Shown: positions 32,781-42,096 of the stretch, one piece after another
Numbering within the stretch: the stretch's first letter is position 1
Layout: each line of letters opens with the position of its first letter
Assembly (NCBI GenBank): GCA_938049225.1
Contig: CALICM010000038.1
Location: forward strand, 41,262-105,261
DNA: 64,000 nucleotides
Direction of reading: 5' to 3'
From: an uncultured Paracoccaceae bacterium
Lineage (GTDB): Bacteria > Pseudomonadota > Alphaproteobacteria > Rhodobacterales > Rhodobacteraceae
Program-made: the position numbers and the translations under genes
The notes under the pieces: model-generated
What the model was told of the DNA's origin: nothing
Database searches by the model: none
Seen by the model: only the letters and a program-made list of their open reading frames with translations

Positions 32781-34748
32781 ATGGACACGGCCAAAGACCG
32801 CCCCTGGATCTTTCGAACCTATGCTGGCCATTCCACAGCTGCGGCGTCGAATGCGCTCTATCGGGGCAACCTGGCCAAGGGCCAGACCGGCTTGTCGGTG
32901 GCTTTCGACCTGCCCACCCAAACCGGGTATGACAGCGATCATCCCTTGGCCCGGGGCGAGGTCGGCAAGGTCGGTGTGCCCATAGGCCATTTGGGTGATA
33001 TGCGGGCCCTGTTCGATCAGATCCCGTTGGACCAGATGAACACCTCGATGACGATTAATGCCACGGCACCCTGGCTGCTGGCGCTTTATATCGTGGTCGC
33101 CGCGGAGCAGGGCGTAGATGTCGCCGCCCTGCAAGGCACGGTTCAGAACGACATCATCAAGGAATACCTCAGCCGGGGCACTTATATCTTTCCGCCCGAA
33201 CCGTCGTTGAAGCTGATCGGCGATGTGGCCGAATATTGCTATACCCATGTGCCGAAATGGAACCCGATGAATGTGTGTTCCTATCACCTGCAAGAGGCCG
33301 GAGCGACGCCCGAGCAGGAACTGGCCTTTGCTTTGGCTACTGCCCAGGCGGTGCTGGACCAGGTGCGCGGCCAGGTCCCAGAGGCCGATTTCCCAAGGTT
33401 GGTCGGGCGGATCTCGTTTTTTGTGAATGCCGGGATCCGCTTCGTGACCGAGATGTGCAAAATGCGCGCCTTTGTCGATTTGTGGGATGAAATTTGCCAA
33501 CAGCGCTATGGCGTCGAGGACCCCAAATACCGCCGTTTCCGCTATGGTGTTCAGGTCAACAGCCTGGGCCTGACCGAACAGCAGCCCGAGAACAACGTCC
33601 ACCGCATTTTGATCGAAATGCTGGCGGTCACCCTGTCCAAACGCGCCCGCGCCCGGGCGGTGCAACTGCCCGCCTGGAACGAGGCGCTCGGCCTGCCCCG
33701 CCCTTGGGATCAGCAATGGTCGTTGCGTATGCAGCAAATCCTGGCGCTTGAAACCGACCTGCTGGAATACGATGACTTGTTCGATGGCAACCCGGCGGTC
33801 GATGCCAAGGTCACGGCGCTGAAGGCCGGCGCCCGCGAGGAATTGGCGCAGATCGACGGCATGGGCGGGGCCGTGGCGGCGATCGAATACATGAAAACCC
33901 GCCTTGTCGAGGCCAATGCCGCCCGGCTGAACCGAATCGAACAGGGCCAGACCACGGTGGTTGGCGTGAATCGCTATACTGGGGGCGAGGCCAGTCCGCT
34001 AACCGCGGGCGAGGATGGCATTTTGGTCGTCGATCCGGCGGTCGGGGCTGAGCAGGTCGCGCGGCTGAAGGTCTGGCGCGACAGCCGCGACGCAAATGCC
34101 GTTCGCGATGCCTTGGGCGCCCTAAAACAGGCAGCCGCACAGGGAACCAACATCATGCCCGCCTCGATCCAGGCGGCGAAAGCCGGGGCAACCACCGGCG
34201 AATGGGGTGCGGCGATGCGCGCCGCCTTTGGCGAATACCGCGCGCCGACCGGCGTGGGGCAAGCGGTCTCGAACGCGGCCGAGGGACTGGACCAGATCCG
34301 CGCGCAGGTTGGCGCCGCGGCGCGCGAACTGGGCAGCCAAATTCGCCTGCTGATCGGCAAACCCGGTCTGGACGGGCATTCAAACGGGGCCGAACAGATC
34401 GCAGTCCGCGCCCGCGACTGCGGCATGCGGGTATTTTATGAAGGGATCCGCATGACCCCCGAGGCACTTGTGCAGGCCGCGGTGGAGGCACAGGTTCATG
34501 TCATCGGGTTGTCAATCCTGTCCGGCTCGCACCTGCCGCTGATTGAGGAATTTTTGCAAAGGTTGAAAACCTCTGGGCTGGACCACGTTCCGGTGATCGC
34601 GGGGGGTATCATCCCCGAGGCCGACGCGGACCGCCTGAGGCAACTGGGCGTGGCCCGGATCTACACCCCAAAAGACTTTGATCTGAACGCAATCATGTCG
34701 GATATCGTCCAGCTTGCAACGCGATCAAACGACGAGGCCGCAGCTTAA
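32781..34748 (+). CDS. ecm: Ethylmalonyl-CoA mutase (B12-dependent)
   Basis: Converts (2R)-ethylmalonyl-CoA to methylsuccinyl-CoA in the ethylmalonyl-CoA pathway, using adenosylcobalamin. The 655-residue protein has the large catalytic barrel (RTYAGHSTAAASNALYRGNLAKGQTGLSVAFDLPTQ region) and a C-terminal B12-binding domain with the base-off motif KPGLDGHSNGAEQI (DxHxxG) near 535. Ecm is distinguished from methylmalonyl-CoA mutase by its single-chain length and its pairing with ccr, which lies 2.4 kb away. The AAAGGA site precedes the ATG at 32781. Confidence 0.95.
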   Translation: MDTAKDRPWIFRTYAGHSTAAASNALYRGNLAKGQTGLSVAFDLPTQTGYDSDHPLARGEVGKVGVPIGHLGDMRALFDQIPLDQMNTSMTINATAPWLLALYIVVAAEQGVDVAALQGTVQNDIIKEYLSRGTYIFPPEPSLKLIGDVAEYCYTHVPKWNPMNVCSYHLQEAGATPEQELAFALATAQAVLDQVRGQVPEADFPRLVGRISFFVNAGIRFVTEMCKMRAFVDLWDEICQQRYGVEDPKYRRFRYGVQVNSLGLTEQQPENNVHRILIEMLAVTLSKRARARAVQLPAWNEALGLPRPWDQQWSLRMQQILALETDLLEYDDLFDGNPAVDAKVTALKAGAREELAQIDGMGGAVAAIEYMKTRLVEANAARLNRIEQGQTTVVGVNRYTGGEASPLTAGEDGILVVDPAVGAEQVARLKVWRDSRDANAVRDALGALKQAAAQGTNIMPASIQAAKAGATTGEWGAAMRAAFGEYRAPTGVGQAVSNAAEGLDQIRAQVGAAARELGSQIRLLIGKPGLDGHSNGAEQIAVRARDCGMRVFYEGIRMTPEALVQAAVEAQVHVIGLSILSGSHLPLIEEFLQRLKTSGLDHVPVIAGGIIPEADADRLRQLGVARIYTPKDFDLNAIMSDIVQLATRSNDEAAA

Positions 34749-34751
34749 AAT

Positions 34752-34778
34752 TTGCCCGGGCACTTTCAGGCCCGGCAA
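34752..34778. terminator. Bidirectional terminator between ecm and sdhB
   Basis: TTGCCCGGGC (34752-34761) pairs with GCCCGGCAA (34770-34778) with one bulge, preceded by AAAATT. It lies four bases after the ecm stop, with the sdhB stop convergent at 34856. Confidence 0.65.
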
Positions 34779-34855
34779 CGCCCACCAAGCCGAGATGCTG
34801 TCTCACACTGGGGTGGGCGCCATCGACCATCAAAGCGGCAGGCGACGCGGCTGCG

Positions 34856-35635
34856 TTAGACCCGCCGTTCCACCATCATCTGCTTGATGGCCGCGATCGA
34901 CTTCGCTGGGTTCAACCCCTTGGGGCAGGTCTTGGTGCAATTCATGATCGTGTGACAGCGGTACAGTTTGAAGGGATCCTCAAGCTGATCCAAACGCTCG
35001 CCCGTCGCCTCGTCCCGGCTGTCAATGATCCAGCGATAGGCGTGCAGCAGCGCCGCCGGACCCAGATATCGGTCGCCGTTCCACCAATAGCTGGGACAGG
35101 CGGTCGAGCAGGACGCGCACATCACACATTCGTACAGGCCATCCAGCTTTTTGCGGTCCTCAATCGATTGGCGCCATTCCTTGGCGGGGCGATTGGTCTT
35201 GGTCTCGAGCCACGGCATGATGCTGGCGTGCTGGGCATAGAAATGCGTCAGGTCCGGCACCAGATCCTTGATCACCGGCATATGCGGCAAGGGGTAGATG
35301 GCGACATCGCCCGGCACCTCATCAATGCCATAGATGCAGGCCAGCGTGTTGATCCCGCCGATGTTCATCGCACAGGACCCGCATATCCCCTCGCGGCACG
35401 AGCGACGGAAGGTCAGCGTCGGATCGATCTCGTTCTTGATCTTGATCAGCGCGTCCAGCATCATCGGCCCGCATTTGTCCAAGTCCACAAAATAGATGTC
35501 GACCCGCGGGTTGTCGCCATTGTCGGGATCATAGCGATAAATCTTAAACGTCTTCAGCCGCGTCGCCCCCTCGGGCTTGGGCCAGGTTTTGCCCACGGTC
35601 ACGCGCGAGTTTTTGGGTAACGTCAGCTCAACCAT
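34856..35635 (-). CDS. sdhB: Succinate dehydrogenase iron-sulfur subunit
   Basis: A 259-residue electron-transfer subunit of complex II. The ligands for three clusters are visible: the 2Fe-2S set CREGICGSC plus the Cys in NTLAC, the 4Fe-4S set [12 protein letters not shown] and the 3Fe-4S set in [15 protein letters not shown]. It passes electrons from the FAD of SdhA to ubiquinone at the SdhCD membrane anchor. It is the last gene of the sdh operon, 21 bases after a small secreted-protein gene. Confidence 0.97.
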   Translation of the reverse strand: MVELTLPKNSRVTVGKTWPKPEGATRLKTFKIYRYDPDNGDNPRVDIYFVDLDKCGPMMLDALIKIKNEIDPTLTFRRSCREGICGSCAMNIGGINTLACIYGIDEVPGDVAIYPLPHMPVIKDLVPDLTHFYAQHASIMPWLETKTNRPAKEWRQSIEDRKKLDGLYECVMCASCSTACPSYWWNGDRYLGPAALLHAYRWIIDSRDEATGERLDQLEDPFKLYRCHTIMNCTKTCPKGLNPAKSIAAIKQMMVERRV

Positions 35636-35656
35636 AATATTCTCTCTTGCAGGGGG

Positions 35657-36046
35657 TTAGATCGCCACGAACTCGCGCAGCGTGCCGCCATTGCGGATAA
35701 ACTCCAATGCACGTTTTTTTGCATCGTCGCTGAGGTTGTTCCAGACCGTCAGATCCTCGCCCGTGAAGGTGATTGTGCCCAGATCCGAGATGCTACCAGG
35801 ATCGATTTCCGACACCATGCAGTTGTTGAACACCTCAGACGGATCGATGTCGCGCACCTGGTTGTTGATGATCGTCACCTCAACAAAACGACCTGCGCTG
35901 TCGCGACGCAGTTCTTTGTCGGCGGGCAAATCGGCGCTGGCGCGATTGAAGCAGGTTTCTTCTTGCTGGGACTTGAAGCTTTGCGTCGGAGCGCTGCCGC
36001 AGGCCATCAGGGCAGCGGCGGGCAACAGGATCATGGCACGAAACAT
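35657..36046 (-). CDS. Small lipoprotein-like protein within sdh operon (2)
   Basis: 129 residues. The N-terminus, MFRAMILLPAAALMACGSAPTQ, has a lipobox (LMAC), so it is probably a periplasm-facing lipoprotein. The middle contains one Cys (ETCFNRASADL) and a beta-like stretch ending NNCMVSEIDPG. The C-terminal 30 residues (VWNNLSDDAKKRALEFIRNGGTLREFVAI) resemble the end of the neighbouring 76-residue protein. The ATG at 36046 is chosen for the signal peptide and the GGAGAA upstream. Function unknown; lies between sdhA and sdhB. Confidence 0.75.
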   Translation of the reverse strand: MFRAMILLPAAALMACGSAPTQSFKSQQEETCFNRASADLPADKELRRDSAGRFVEVTIINNQVRDIDPSEVFNNCMVSEIDPGSISDLGTITFTGEDLTVWNNLSDDAKKRALEFIRNGGTLREFVAI

Positions 36047-36065
36047 GGCTTTTGTTCTCCTTGGA

Positions 36066-36296
36066 TCAAACAGCCACAAATTGTGCGAAAGTGCCGCCGT
36101 TGGCAATGAATTCCACGGCCTGCCTGCGGGCCTCGGGGGTCATTGAGTTCCAGATCACGCGTTCGTCGGCGCTCAGACCGGCGGGTTGGGTAACGTCAGC
36201 ACTGGCTGCCGCTGGCTCGGCTGCGGTGTCGACAAGGGGGACGGAACCGCACGCAGTTACCAAGGCAAGAACGACGAAGGGCATAAGAGTTTTCAT
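36066..36296 (-). CDS. Small lipoprotein-like protein within sdh operon (1)
   Basis: 76 residues. The signal and lipobox are MKTLMPFVVLALVTACGS, followed by an Ala-rich linker and the C-terminal motif VIWNSMTPEARRQAVEFIANGGTFAQFVAV, which parallels the last 30 residues of the next gene. It lies 18 bases after sdhA on the same strand. The shared motif suggests the same binding partner or an origin by duplication. No known function. Confidence 0.75.
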   Translation of the reverse strand: MKTLMPFVVLALVTACGSVPLVDTAAEPAAASADVTQPAGLSADERVIWNSMTPEARRQAVEFIANGGTFAQFVAV

Positions 36297-36314
36297 AATT
36301 AGATCCGCATCTTT

Positions 36315-38123
36315 TCAGTAGACCCGCGCTTTGGGCGCGACTTTCTTCGGGTCGATCCCGCCTTCGTTGTGGCTGGTCAGCGGGTCGACATGAACATTAC
36401 GATAACTCAGCTTGACCTTGGTGTCGCCATCCATCAGCGCCAGGGTGTGAACGCGCCATTTTTCGTCGTCGCGGTCGGGATAATCCTCGTGTGCGTGGGC
36501 GCCGCGACTTTCCTTGCGCGCCTCGGCACTGACCACGGTGGTCAGGGCGTTGGGCATCAGATTGGCCAGTTCCAAGGTTTCCATCAGATCGGTGTTCCAG
36601 ATCAGCGACTGGTCGCTGACTTTCAGATCCTCCATGCCTTCGGCGACCTTGGTCATTTTGACCGCGCCCTCGTGCAGGGTTTTGTCGGTGCGGAAGACAG
36701 CCGCATCGTCTTGCATGGTTTTCTGCATGGTCAGGCGCAACTCGGCCGTGCCGGTCGCGCCTGCCGCATGGCGCAGCTTGTCGAACCGGGCCATCGCCTT
36801 GTCGACGGATTTCTCGTTCAGCTCAGGGTTCGGTGCCTCGGGGTTGACGACTTTGCCCGCCTTGATCGCCGCCGCGCGACCAAAGACCACCAGATCGATC
36901 AGCGAGTTCGAGCCCAGACGGTTCGCGCCATGGACGCTTGCGCAACCTGCCTCGCCCACAGCCATCAGGCCGGGTTGGATCGCGTCGTGATCATCGGCGG
37001 TGGGGTTCAGAACCTCGCCCCAATAGTTCGTCGGAATGCCGCCCATGTTGTAGTGCACCGTCGGCAGCACGGGGATCGGCTCCTTGGTGACATCGACACC
37101 GGCAAAGATGCGGGCAGACTCCGAGATCCCGGGCAGGCGCTCGGCCAAAGCCTCTTTCGGCAAGTGGTCCAGGTGCAAATGAATGTGGTCACCCTCGGCC
37201 CCCACGCCACGGCCGTCGCGGATCTCCATCGTCATGCAGCGGCTAACGACATCGCGGCTGGCCAGGTCCTTATAGGTGGGCGCATAGCGTTCCATGAACC
37301 GCTCGCCTTCCGAGTTGGTCAGATAGCCACCCTCGCCGCGTGCGCCTTCGGTGATCAGACAGCCCGCGCCATAGATGCCGGTGGGGTGGAACTGCACAAA
37401 CTCCATATCCTGCAACGGCAGGTCCTGGCGCGCGACCATCCCCCCACCGTCGCCGGTGCAAGTATGCGCGCTGGTGGCGCTGAAATAGGCGCGGCCATAA
37501 CCACCGGTGGCCAGAACCACCATCTTGGCATTGAAGCGGTGAATGGTGCCATCATCCAGTTTCCAGGCGATGACACCCTGGCAGACACCATCGTCGGACA
37601 TGATCAGGTCGATGGCGAAATACTCGATATAGAACTCGGCATTATGCTTCAGGCTTTGGCCATAAAGCGTGTGCAAGATCGCGTGGCCGGTTCGGTCGGC
37701 GGCGGCACAGGTGCGCTGCACCGGCGGGCCTTCGCCATACTCGGTGGTGTGGCCACCGAAGGGGCGTTGATAAATCTTGCCCTCTTCGGTGCGCGAGAAG
37801 GGTACGCCGTAATGTTCCAATTCATATACAGCCTTGGGCGCCTCGCGCGCCAGGTATTCCATTGCGTCGCTGTCCCCCAGCCAGTCCGAGCCCTTGATGG
37901 TGTCGTACATATGCCATTGCCAGCTGTCCGGGCCCATATTGCCCAAACTGGCGGCGATACCGCCCTGGGCGGCAACAGTATGGCTGCGGGTTGGAAAGAC
38001 CTTGGTGACACAGGCCGTGCGCAGCCCCTGTTCGGCCATCCCCAGCGTTGCGCGCAGGCCCGCGCCCCCGGCGCCGACAACGACGACATCATAGGTATGA
38101 TCAATGTATTCATAGGCGGACAT
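36315..38123 (-). CDS. sdhA: Succinate dehydrogenase flavoprotein subunit
   Basis: The 602-residue catalytic subunit of complex II, oxidising succinate to fumarate on covalently bound FAD. The FAD-binding N-terminus is [21 protein letters not shown]. The flavin-linking His is in [11 protein letters not shown]. The substrate-site residues occur in [14 protein letters not shown] and the [12 protein letters not shown] region, and [22 protein letters not shown] lies in the second FAD contact. A GAGGGA site precedes the ATG. Gene order sdhC-sdhD-sdhA is standard, with two extra small genes before sdhB. Confidence 0.97.
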   Translation of the reverse strand: MSAYEYIDHTYDVVVVGAGGAGLRATLGMAEQGLRTACVTKVFPTRSHTVAAQGGIAASLGNMGPDSWQWHMYDTIKGSDWLGDSDAMEYLAREAPKAVYELEHYGVPFSRTEEGKIYQRPFGGHTTEYGEGPPVQRTCAAADRTGHAILHTLYGQSLKHNAEFYIEYFAIDLIMSDDGVCQGVIAWKLDDGTIHRFNAKMVVLATGGYGRAYFSATSAHTCTGDGGGMVARQDLPLQDMEFVQFHPTGIYGAGCLITEGARGEGGYLTNSEGERFMERYAPTYKDLASRDVVSRCMTMEIRDGRGVGAEGDHIHLHLDHLPKEALAERLPGISESARIFAGVDVTKEPIPVLPTVHYNMGGIPTNYWGEVLNPTADDHDAIQPGLMAVGEAGCASVHGANRLGSNSLIDLVVFGRAAAIKAGKVVNPEAPNPELNEKSVDKAMARFDKLRHAAGATGTAELRLTMQKTMQDDAAVFRTDKTLHEGAVKMTKVAEGMEDLKVSDQSLIWNTDLMETLELANLMPNALTTVVSAEARKESRGAHAHEDYPDRDDEKWRVHTLALMDGDTKVKLSYRNVHVDPLTSHNEGGIDPKKVAPKARVY

Positions 38124-38144
38124 GCGATGTCTCCCTCAAAGTCT

Positions 38145-38516
38145 TCAGATCGCCAGTTTGACGATGGCGTAAAGCCCAGTGGCGATGGCGGCATAGCTGA
38201 CGCAGGTCATCGCGACGATCAGGATCTGGCGGGCGTGGCCACCTACATAATCCTCGATCAATACGCGCACGCCCATGTTGAAATGCATAAATCCCACCAA
38301 GATGGTAAGCCCGGCAACAATGGCGGGGAAGGGGCGGGCGAAATAGGCCACAACCTTTTCATAAGGCGCGCCCAGGATGCCGCCGAAGGTGAAGATGAAC
38401 AGTGGCACCAGGACCAGTAGCGCGTAGCTGCTGATGGTCATGTTCCAAAAATGCTCGGTCCCGTCTTTGGCCGAGCCCAGGCCAGCGGCGCGCTTACGGT
38501 CTGTTAAATATGCCAT
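38145..38516 (-). CDS. sdhD: Succinate dehydrogenase membrane anchor subunit
   Basis: 123 residues with three membrane helices (about 27-50, 60-80 and 95-118). The residues expected for haem b and quinone contact are in ILVGFMHFNMGVRVLIEDYV (His in MHFNMG). With SdhC it forms the cytochrome b and ubiquinone site of complex II. The ATG at 38516 follows AAGGGGG and lies nine bases after the sdhC stop. Confidence 0.9.
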   Translation of the reverse strand: MAYLTDRKRAAGLGSAKDGTEHFWNMTISSYALLVLVPLFIFTFGGILGAPYEKVVAYFARPFPAIVAGLTILVGFMHFNMGVRVLIEDYVGGHARQILIVAMTCVSYAAIATGLYAIVKLAI

Positions 38517-38525
38517 GATGCCCCC

Positions 38526-38912
38526 TTAGCGCAGGATCAGCGCGGTCAAGATGGTCAGCACCACCGATCCGCCAACAACCACCTTGCCCAGCTTCTCGGC
38601 TGTCTCGATGTCCAGCCCGCGGCCGGTGTCCCAATACAGATGCCGGATCCCCGCCAGCGTGTGATACCAAAGCGCCCAGAGCGACAGAAACAGCACCAAA
38701 TCGCCGAACCATGACGTGAGCACCGCGTTCGCCACCGCAAAATATTCAGCCGAGGTCGAGGCCGCCAGCAACCACCAGACGATCAGCAGGGCCGCGACGA
38801 GCAGAGCGTTGCCGGTGATCCGCGTAAGGATCGAGGTCATCGAGGTCCACTGAGGTTTATATACCGTCAGATGCGGCGACAGCGGGCGGTTGCCCCGATT
38901 CACATCAGCCAT
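38526..38912 (-). CDS. sdhC: Succinate dehydrogenase cytochrome b556 subunit
   Basis: 128 residues. The SdhC family signature RPLSPHLTVYKPQWTSMTSILTRITGNAL is at the N-terminus, and the haem-ligand segment is YHTLAGIRHLYWDTGRGL. Three membrane helices follow the usual spacing. I start at the ATG at 38912 (MADVNRGNRPLSPH); the frame is open to 38996 but that part overlaps the promoter region. It is the first gene of the sdh operon; the upstream gap to 39080 contains the TGTGATCACA palindrome. Confidence 0.93.
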   Translation of the reverse strand: MADVNRGNRPLSPHLTVYKPQWTSMTSILTRITGNALLVAALLIVWWLLAASTSAEYFAVANAVLTSWFGDLVLFLSLWALWYHTLAGIRHLYWDTGRGLDIETAEKLGKVVVGGSVVLTILTALILR

Positions 38913-39060
38913 ATGCGTGTTTCCCCATTTTGGGCCCCGATGTAAGGGCGAAGTTGACGCGAGGGTAGAACAATTCGAAACCAGATCACACCCCAAAGCG
39001 GCTCACAAACTGCGGCGCTTCTGCGCAGTTATCCATAATATTGTTCACGCATTGGTGAGG

Positions 39061-39070
39061 TGTGATCACA
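39061..39070. promoter_or_regulatory. TGTGATCACA palindrome upstream of sdhC
   Basis: A perfect 10-base palindrome about 150 bases upstream of the sdhC start, identical to two copies upstream of sucC (43702 and 43723). A half-site-like AGATCACA lies at 38983-38990. Likely an operator for a shared TCA-cycle regulator. Confidence 0.55.
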
Positions 39071-39080
39071 AGCAGGGGCA

Positions 39081-40136
39081 TTAGGTCGGGATCAAAACCC
39101 AAAGATCCAGATCCAACAGGATATGGTCCAGATAGGCGCCTTCGGCATCGCGCAGTTGCCCTGCCGTACCCATCGCGCGGGTGGCGACCAATCTGAGGCG
39201 CAGGGCGCCAACGCCTGGCCTGCGCGTTTGGGCTGTATCAAGCACCTCGGACCAGGCATAAACCGTGTCGCCCGCAAAACAAGGGTTTACATGGCTGCCT
39301 GCATTTATTGCGGCCACCAGTTGTGCATTCCCCAGTCCATTGAAGCTAAGCGCCCGGGCCAGGCTGATCACATGCCCGCCGTAGATCAAGCGGCGGCCAT
39401 CGGGGCGGGCGGCGGTGTTGAAATGCACTTTGGCGGTGTTTTGCCACAAGCGGGTGGCCATCATATGCTCGGCTTCTTCGATGGTCACGCCATCGACATG
39501 ATCGATCACTTCTCCGACCGTGTAATCGCCCCAGCGCCAGCGGGATCCGGCCAAGCTGGCGTCATAGTCAGCGAAATTCAGCCCCTCTGGGACGATCAGC
39601 GCCTCGGGCACGACGGTCTTAGCCAGGTCCGGTACCACCGGCGTGGGCGTGGGCGTGGGCGCGGGGGCGTCGACGTCGCGTTTGCGCACCATCACCCAGC
39701 GGCAGTACTCCAAGACCACAGCGCCATCCTGCCGCAGACCCGTCGTGCGCACCCAGACAATCCCCGTTTTCCCGTTCGAGTTCTGCTTCAGCCCGATCAC
39801 TTCTGATCGGCTGGCTAGTGTATCGCCGGGATAGACCGGCGCTAAAAACCGCCCTTCGGCATAGCCCAGATTGGCCACCGCGTTCAGCGAGATATCGGGG
39901 ACCGTCTTGCCGAAGATAACGTGGAACGCCAGCAGATCCTCGACCGGGCTGCGTGGCAATCCACAGCTTTGCGCGAAACTATCGGCCGAGGTCAGCGCGA
40001 AGCGGTTGGGATACAGCGCCAGGTACAGCGCCCGATCCCCCTCGGTCACCGTGCGGGGGGTGGCATGGTCAAATACTTGACCCAGCGCGTAGTCCTCGAA
40101 GAAAAACCCCGCGTTGGTTTTGGAGGACTGGCTCAA
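39081..40136 (-). CDS. mch: Mesaconyl-CoA hydratase (MaoC-like, double hotdog)
   Basis: Hydrates mesaconyl-C1-CoA to beta-methylmalyl-CoA in the ethylmalonyl-CoA pathway. The 351-residue protein has two hotdog domains joined by a Pro-Thr linker (APTPTPTPVVP near 180). The first contains FFEDYALGQVFDHATPRTVTEGDRALY, and the second contains RRLIYGGHVISLARALSFNGL with the hydratase-type His. I place the start at the TTG (40136), which overlaps the upstream stop (TTGA) and gives the family N-terminus (SQSSKTNAGFFFEDY). Neighbouring mcl2 supplies the following step of the route. Confidence 0.9.
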   Translation of the reverse strand: MSQSSKTNAGFFFEDYALGQVFDHATPRTVTEGDRALYLALYPNRFALTSADSFAQSCGLPRSPVEDLLAFHVIFGKTVPDISLNAVANLGYAEGRFLAPVYPGDTLASRSEVIGLKQNSNGKTGIVWVRTTGLRQDGAVVLEYCRWVMVRKRDVDAPAPTPTPTPVVPDLAKTVVPEALIVPEGLNFADYDASLAGSRWRWGDYTVGEVIDHVDGVTIEEAEHMMATRLWQNTAKVHFNTAARPDGRRLIYGGHVISLARALSFNGLGNAQLVAAINAGSHVNPCFAGDTVYAWSEVLDTAQTRRPGVGALRLRLVATRAMGTAGQLRDAEGAYLDHILLDLDLWVLIPT

Positions 40137-40336
40137 AGATCCCCCAGCTTTGCATCGGGGTTGTAGTGCCCGGTCACATGCTTCGTGACCGCCTGCGCGC
40201 AGCGCATGGTTTCGGCGGTGGTGTCGAACGCGTATTGCGGATCGCCGTACAGCTGCCACCCTTCGTCCAGCGCCTTGGTCACTTTATGGCAAAAGGCGCT
40301 GGTATCCTCGCCCGTGAGCAGGCGATAGGCAATCAT
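40133..40336 (-). CDS. DUF1737 domain protein
   Basis: A 67-residue protein matching the DUF1737 pattern. It opens MIAYRLLTGEDTSAFCHKVTKALDEGWQLYGDP, a small alpha/beta unit with the GWQLyG motif. The ATG at 40336 overlaps the NnrU stop and its own stop overlaps the mch TTG start, so it is translationally coupled on both sides. The function is unknown to me. Small proteins of this type sit in this operon position in related genomes. Confidence 0.85.
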   Translation of the reverse strand: MIAYRLLTGEDTSAFCHKVTKALDEGWQLYGDPQYAFDTTAETMRCAQAVTKHVTGHYNPDAKLGDL

Positions 40337-40902
40337 GACCCACCCCCCGGGAAGGGCCACGGCCCTAGCCAGCCGTGCACGGCGCCGATCACTGCAAAAA
40401 CTACCACCGAGATGATGATCAGGCGCAGATCCCCCGCCGGTTGCCCAGGCGCGGGCCGCTCCCAAAACGGGTCGCCGCTGTTAATCAACACCATCGTCAC
40501 CGGCACCCACAACAGCAACCCACCAAACAGCACGACCGAGGCCACGTCGCCGTTCACCAGCAAATGCGCGATGGCCCAGGTCGCGAATCCCATCAGCATC
40601 GGGTGTCGAAACCAGCTGCGCGCCCGCCCCTTGGACGAGCCCATGCCGAACAGGATCACCGCGACCAACATCAACAGATTGTTCAGATGCAGCGTCCAAC
40701 CGGGCGGCGTGTAAAGCGGCGTGAACGCGGCCCCGCGATAGCCCAGCACCATCAGCACAATCGACACCACCAGCGCCAACGCGATCACCCCTTTCGAGGC
40801 CGCGCCCATCGTCTCCTCCATCGCGCCGCGCGCGCCCGGCATGACCCGTTTGAACAGATGCGCGCCCCACCACAGTGCCAGCCCCAGAATGATCAGTGCC
40901 AT
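40333..40902 (-). CDS. NnrU family membrane protein
   Basis: About 189 residues with five to six membrane helices. The NnrU pattern is present: MALIILGLALWWGAHLFKR at the start, LLMLVAVILFGMGSSKGRARSWFRHPMLMGFATWAIAHLLVNGD in the centre. NnrU is linked with nitric oxide metabolism in Rhodobacter and is related to isoprenylcysteine carboxyl methyltransferase-like membrane folds. I choose the ATG at 40902, five bases after AAGGGGG; the ATG at 40917 overlaps the mcl2 stop and is the alternative. Confidence 0.85.
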   Translation of the reverse strand: MALIILGLALWWGAHLFKRVMPGARGAMEETMGAASKGVIALALVVSIVLMVLGYRGAAFTPLYTPPGWTLHLNNLLMLVAVILFGMGSSKGRARSWFRHPMLMGFATWAIAHLLVNGDVASVVLFGGLLLWVPVTMVLINSGDPFWERPAPGQPAGDLRLIIISVVVFAVIGAVHGWLGPWPFPGGGS

Positions 40903-40913
40903 CGCCACCCCCT

Positions 40914-41780
40914 TCATTGCCCTTGGTCCATAGTCGCGATCGCATCGGCCTTGGCAAGCACCTGTTGCGCGGTTTCAATATGCAGGTTCTCAACGATCCG
41001 ACCGTCGAGGACCGCAACCCCGTCGCCGCGTGCCTCGGCCTCTGCGAAGGCGGCCATTTGGCGACGGGCCAGATCAATTTCCGCCGCACTGGGGGCGAAG
41101 ACTTCGTTTGCGATGGCCAATTGCGCCGGGTGGATAAGCGTTTTGCCATCAAAGCCCAGATCGCGGCCCTGTTCGCATTCTGCACGAAGCCCGTCGTCGT
41201 CGCGAAAAGCATTGTAGACCCCATCCACACAAACAATCCCTGCCGCCCGCGCGGCCAGCAAACACTGGCTCAAAGCGCCCATCAGCGGGAGGCGATCCGA
41301 GTGGGACCGGGCCCGCAGGTCCTTTTGCAGATCATTCGTTCCCATCACAAACCCACCCATCCGGGGCGCGCTGGCAATCTGGGGGGCCCGCAGCACGCCT
41401 TGCGGCGTTTCAATCATCGCCCAGATCTGGGTTGGGTGGTTGGGGTCGTCGGCCTCAAGCGCTGTCGCAACAGCGGCCACATCCGCCGCATCGCCCACTT
41501 TAGGCAGTAGTATCGCATCCGGCCGCAAGGCAATCGCGGCGGCCAGATCGTCCTCCCCCCAAGGCGTATCCGCCCCGTTGATCCGCATGAGCAGTTTGCG
41601 ATGCCCATAGCCACCCTGGGTGATCGCTTGCCCCACCAGATCCCGCGCTGTTTCTTTCGCGTCGGCCGCCACCGCATCCTCAAGGTCCAGGATCAGCGCA
41701 TCTGCCGCCAGCCCGCGTGCTTTGTCCAAGGCGCGCGCGTTCGAGCCAGGCATATACAGGACAGATCGAAAGGGGACCAT
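40914..41780 (-). CDS. mcl2: (3S)-Malyl-CoA thioesterase / HpcH-HpaI family CoA ester lyase-like
   Basis: A 288-residue citrate-lyase-beta-like protein. Motifs: RSVLYMPGSNARALDKAR, ADALILDLEDAV with the metal-binding Asp/Glu, WAMIETPQGVLRA, GFVMGTNDLQKDL and FDGKTLIHPAQLAIAN. Its length and start match Mcl2 (malyl-CoA thioesterase) rather than the longer Mcl1 lyase. Mcl2 completes the ethylmalonyl-CoA pathway by hydrolysing malyl-CoA to malate. It heads a minus-strand operon with the NnrU, DUF1737 and mch genes. Confidence 0.85.
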   Translation of the reverse strand: MVPFRSVLYMPGSNARALDKARGLAADALILDLEDAVAADAKETARDLVGQAITQGGYGHRKLLMRINGADTPWGEDDLAAAIALRPDAILLPKVGDAADVAAVATALEADDPNHPTQIWAMIETPQGVLRAPQIASAPRMGGFVMGTNDLQKDLRARSHSDRLPLMGALSQCLLAARAAGIVCVDGVYNAFRDDDGLRAECEQGRDLGFDGKTLIHPAQLAIANEVFAPSAAEIDLARRQMAAFAEAEARGDGVAVLDGRIVENLHIETAQQVLAKADAIATMDQGQ

Positions 41781-42096
41781 CGGCGCCTCGCTGAATTTTT
41801 ATATTGCACCGCAGCGCATACCGGTCGGGCCGGATGCGCGCAAGCTGGCGTTAAGGAAATGATGCGCAAAAGACACGTCTCTTAAAATTTTATTGCCGGT
41901 TCGACGGCCTCCGACCCCGCGCACGCTGCATTAACCAATTTTTCGGCCTTTTTCCGCATTCTCCCCTCATTCCAAAGGGCCCCGGACGGGGCGGGCAAAC
42001 AGCCCCTTGTTGGTGTCAAATGCACTGTCAGGCCATCCCACCGGGCGGACCCCCCGGGTCAAAACGGCCCCCGCCCGCAAGCCACGAGGTGACAAG
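41781..42096. other. Intergenic region between divergent mcl2 and a small secreted-protein gene
   Basis: 316 bases with no gene I can support. It must carry promoters for both directions. An AT-rich stretch (41880-41895) and a GCCCCGGACGGGGC hairpin (about 41980-41993) are visible. Confidence 0.5.

Noticed and set aside
36369..38420. 683-codon plus-strand open frame opposite sdhA
   Set aside because: It lies entirely antisense to the well-conserved sdhA and sdhD genes and its translation matches no protein pattern; long antisense frames are common in GC-rich genomes.
39636..39670. Short GGGCGT tandem repeat as a regulatory element
   Set aside because: It encodes the Pro-Thr linker between the two hotdog domains of the mesaconyl-CoA hydratase.
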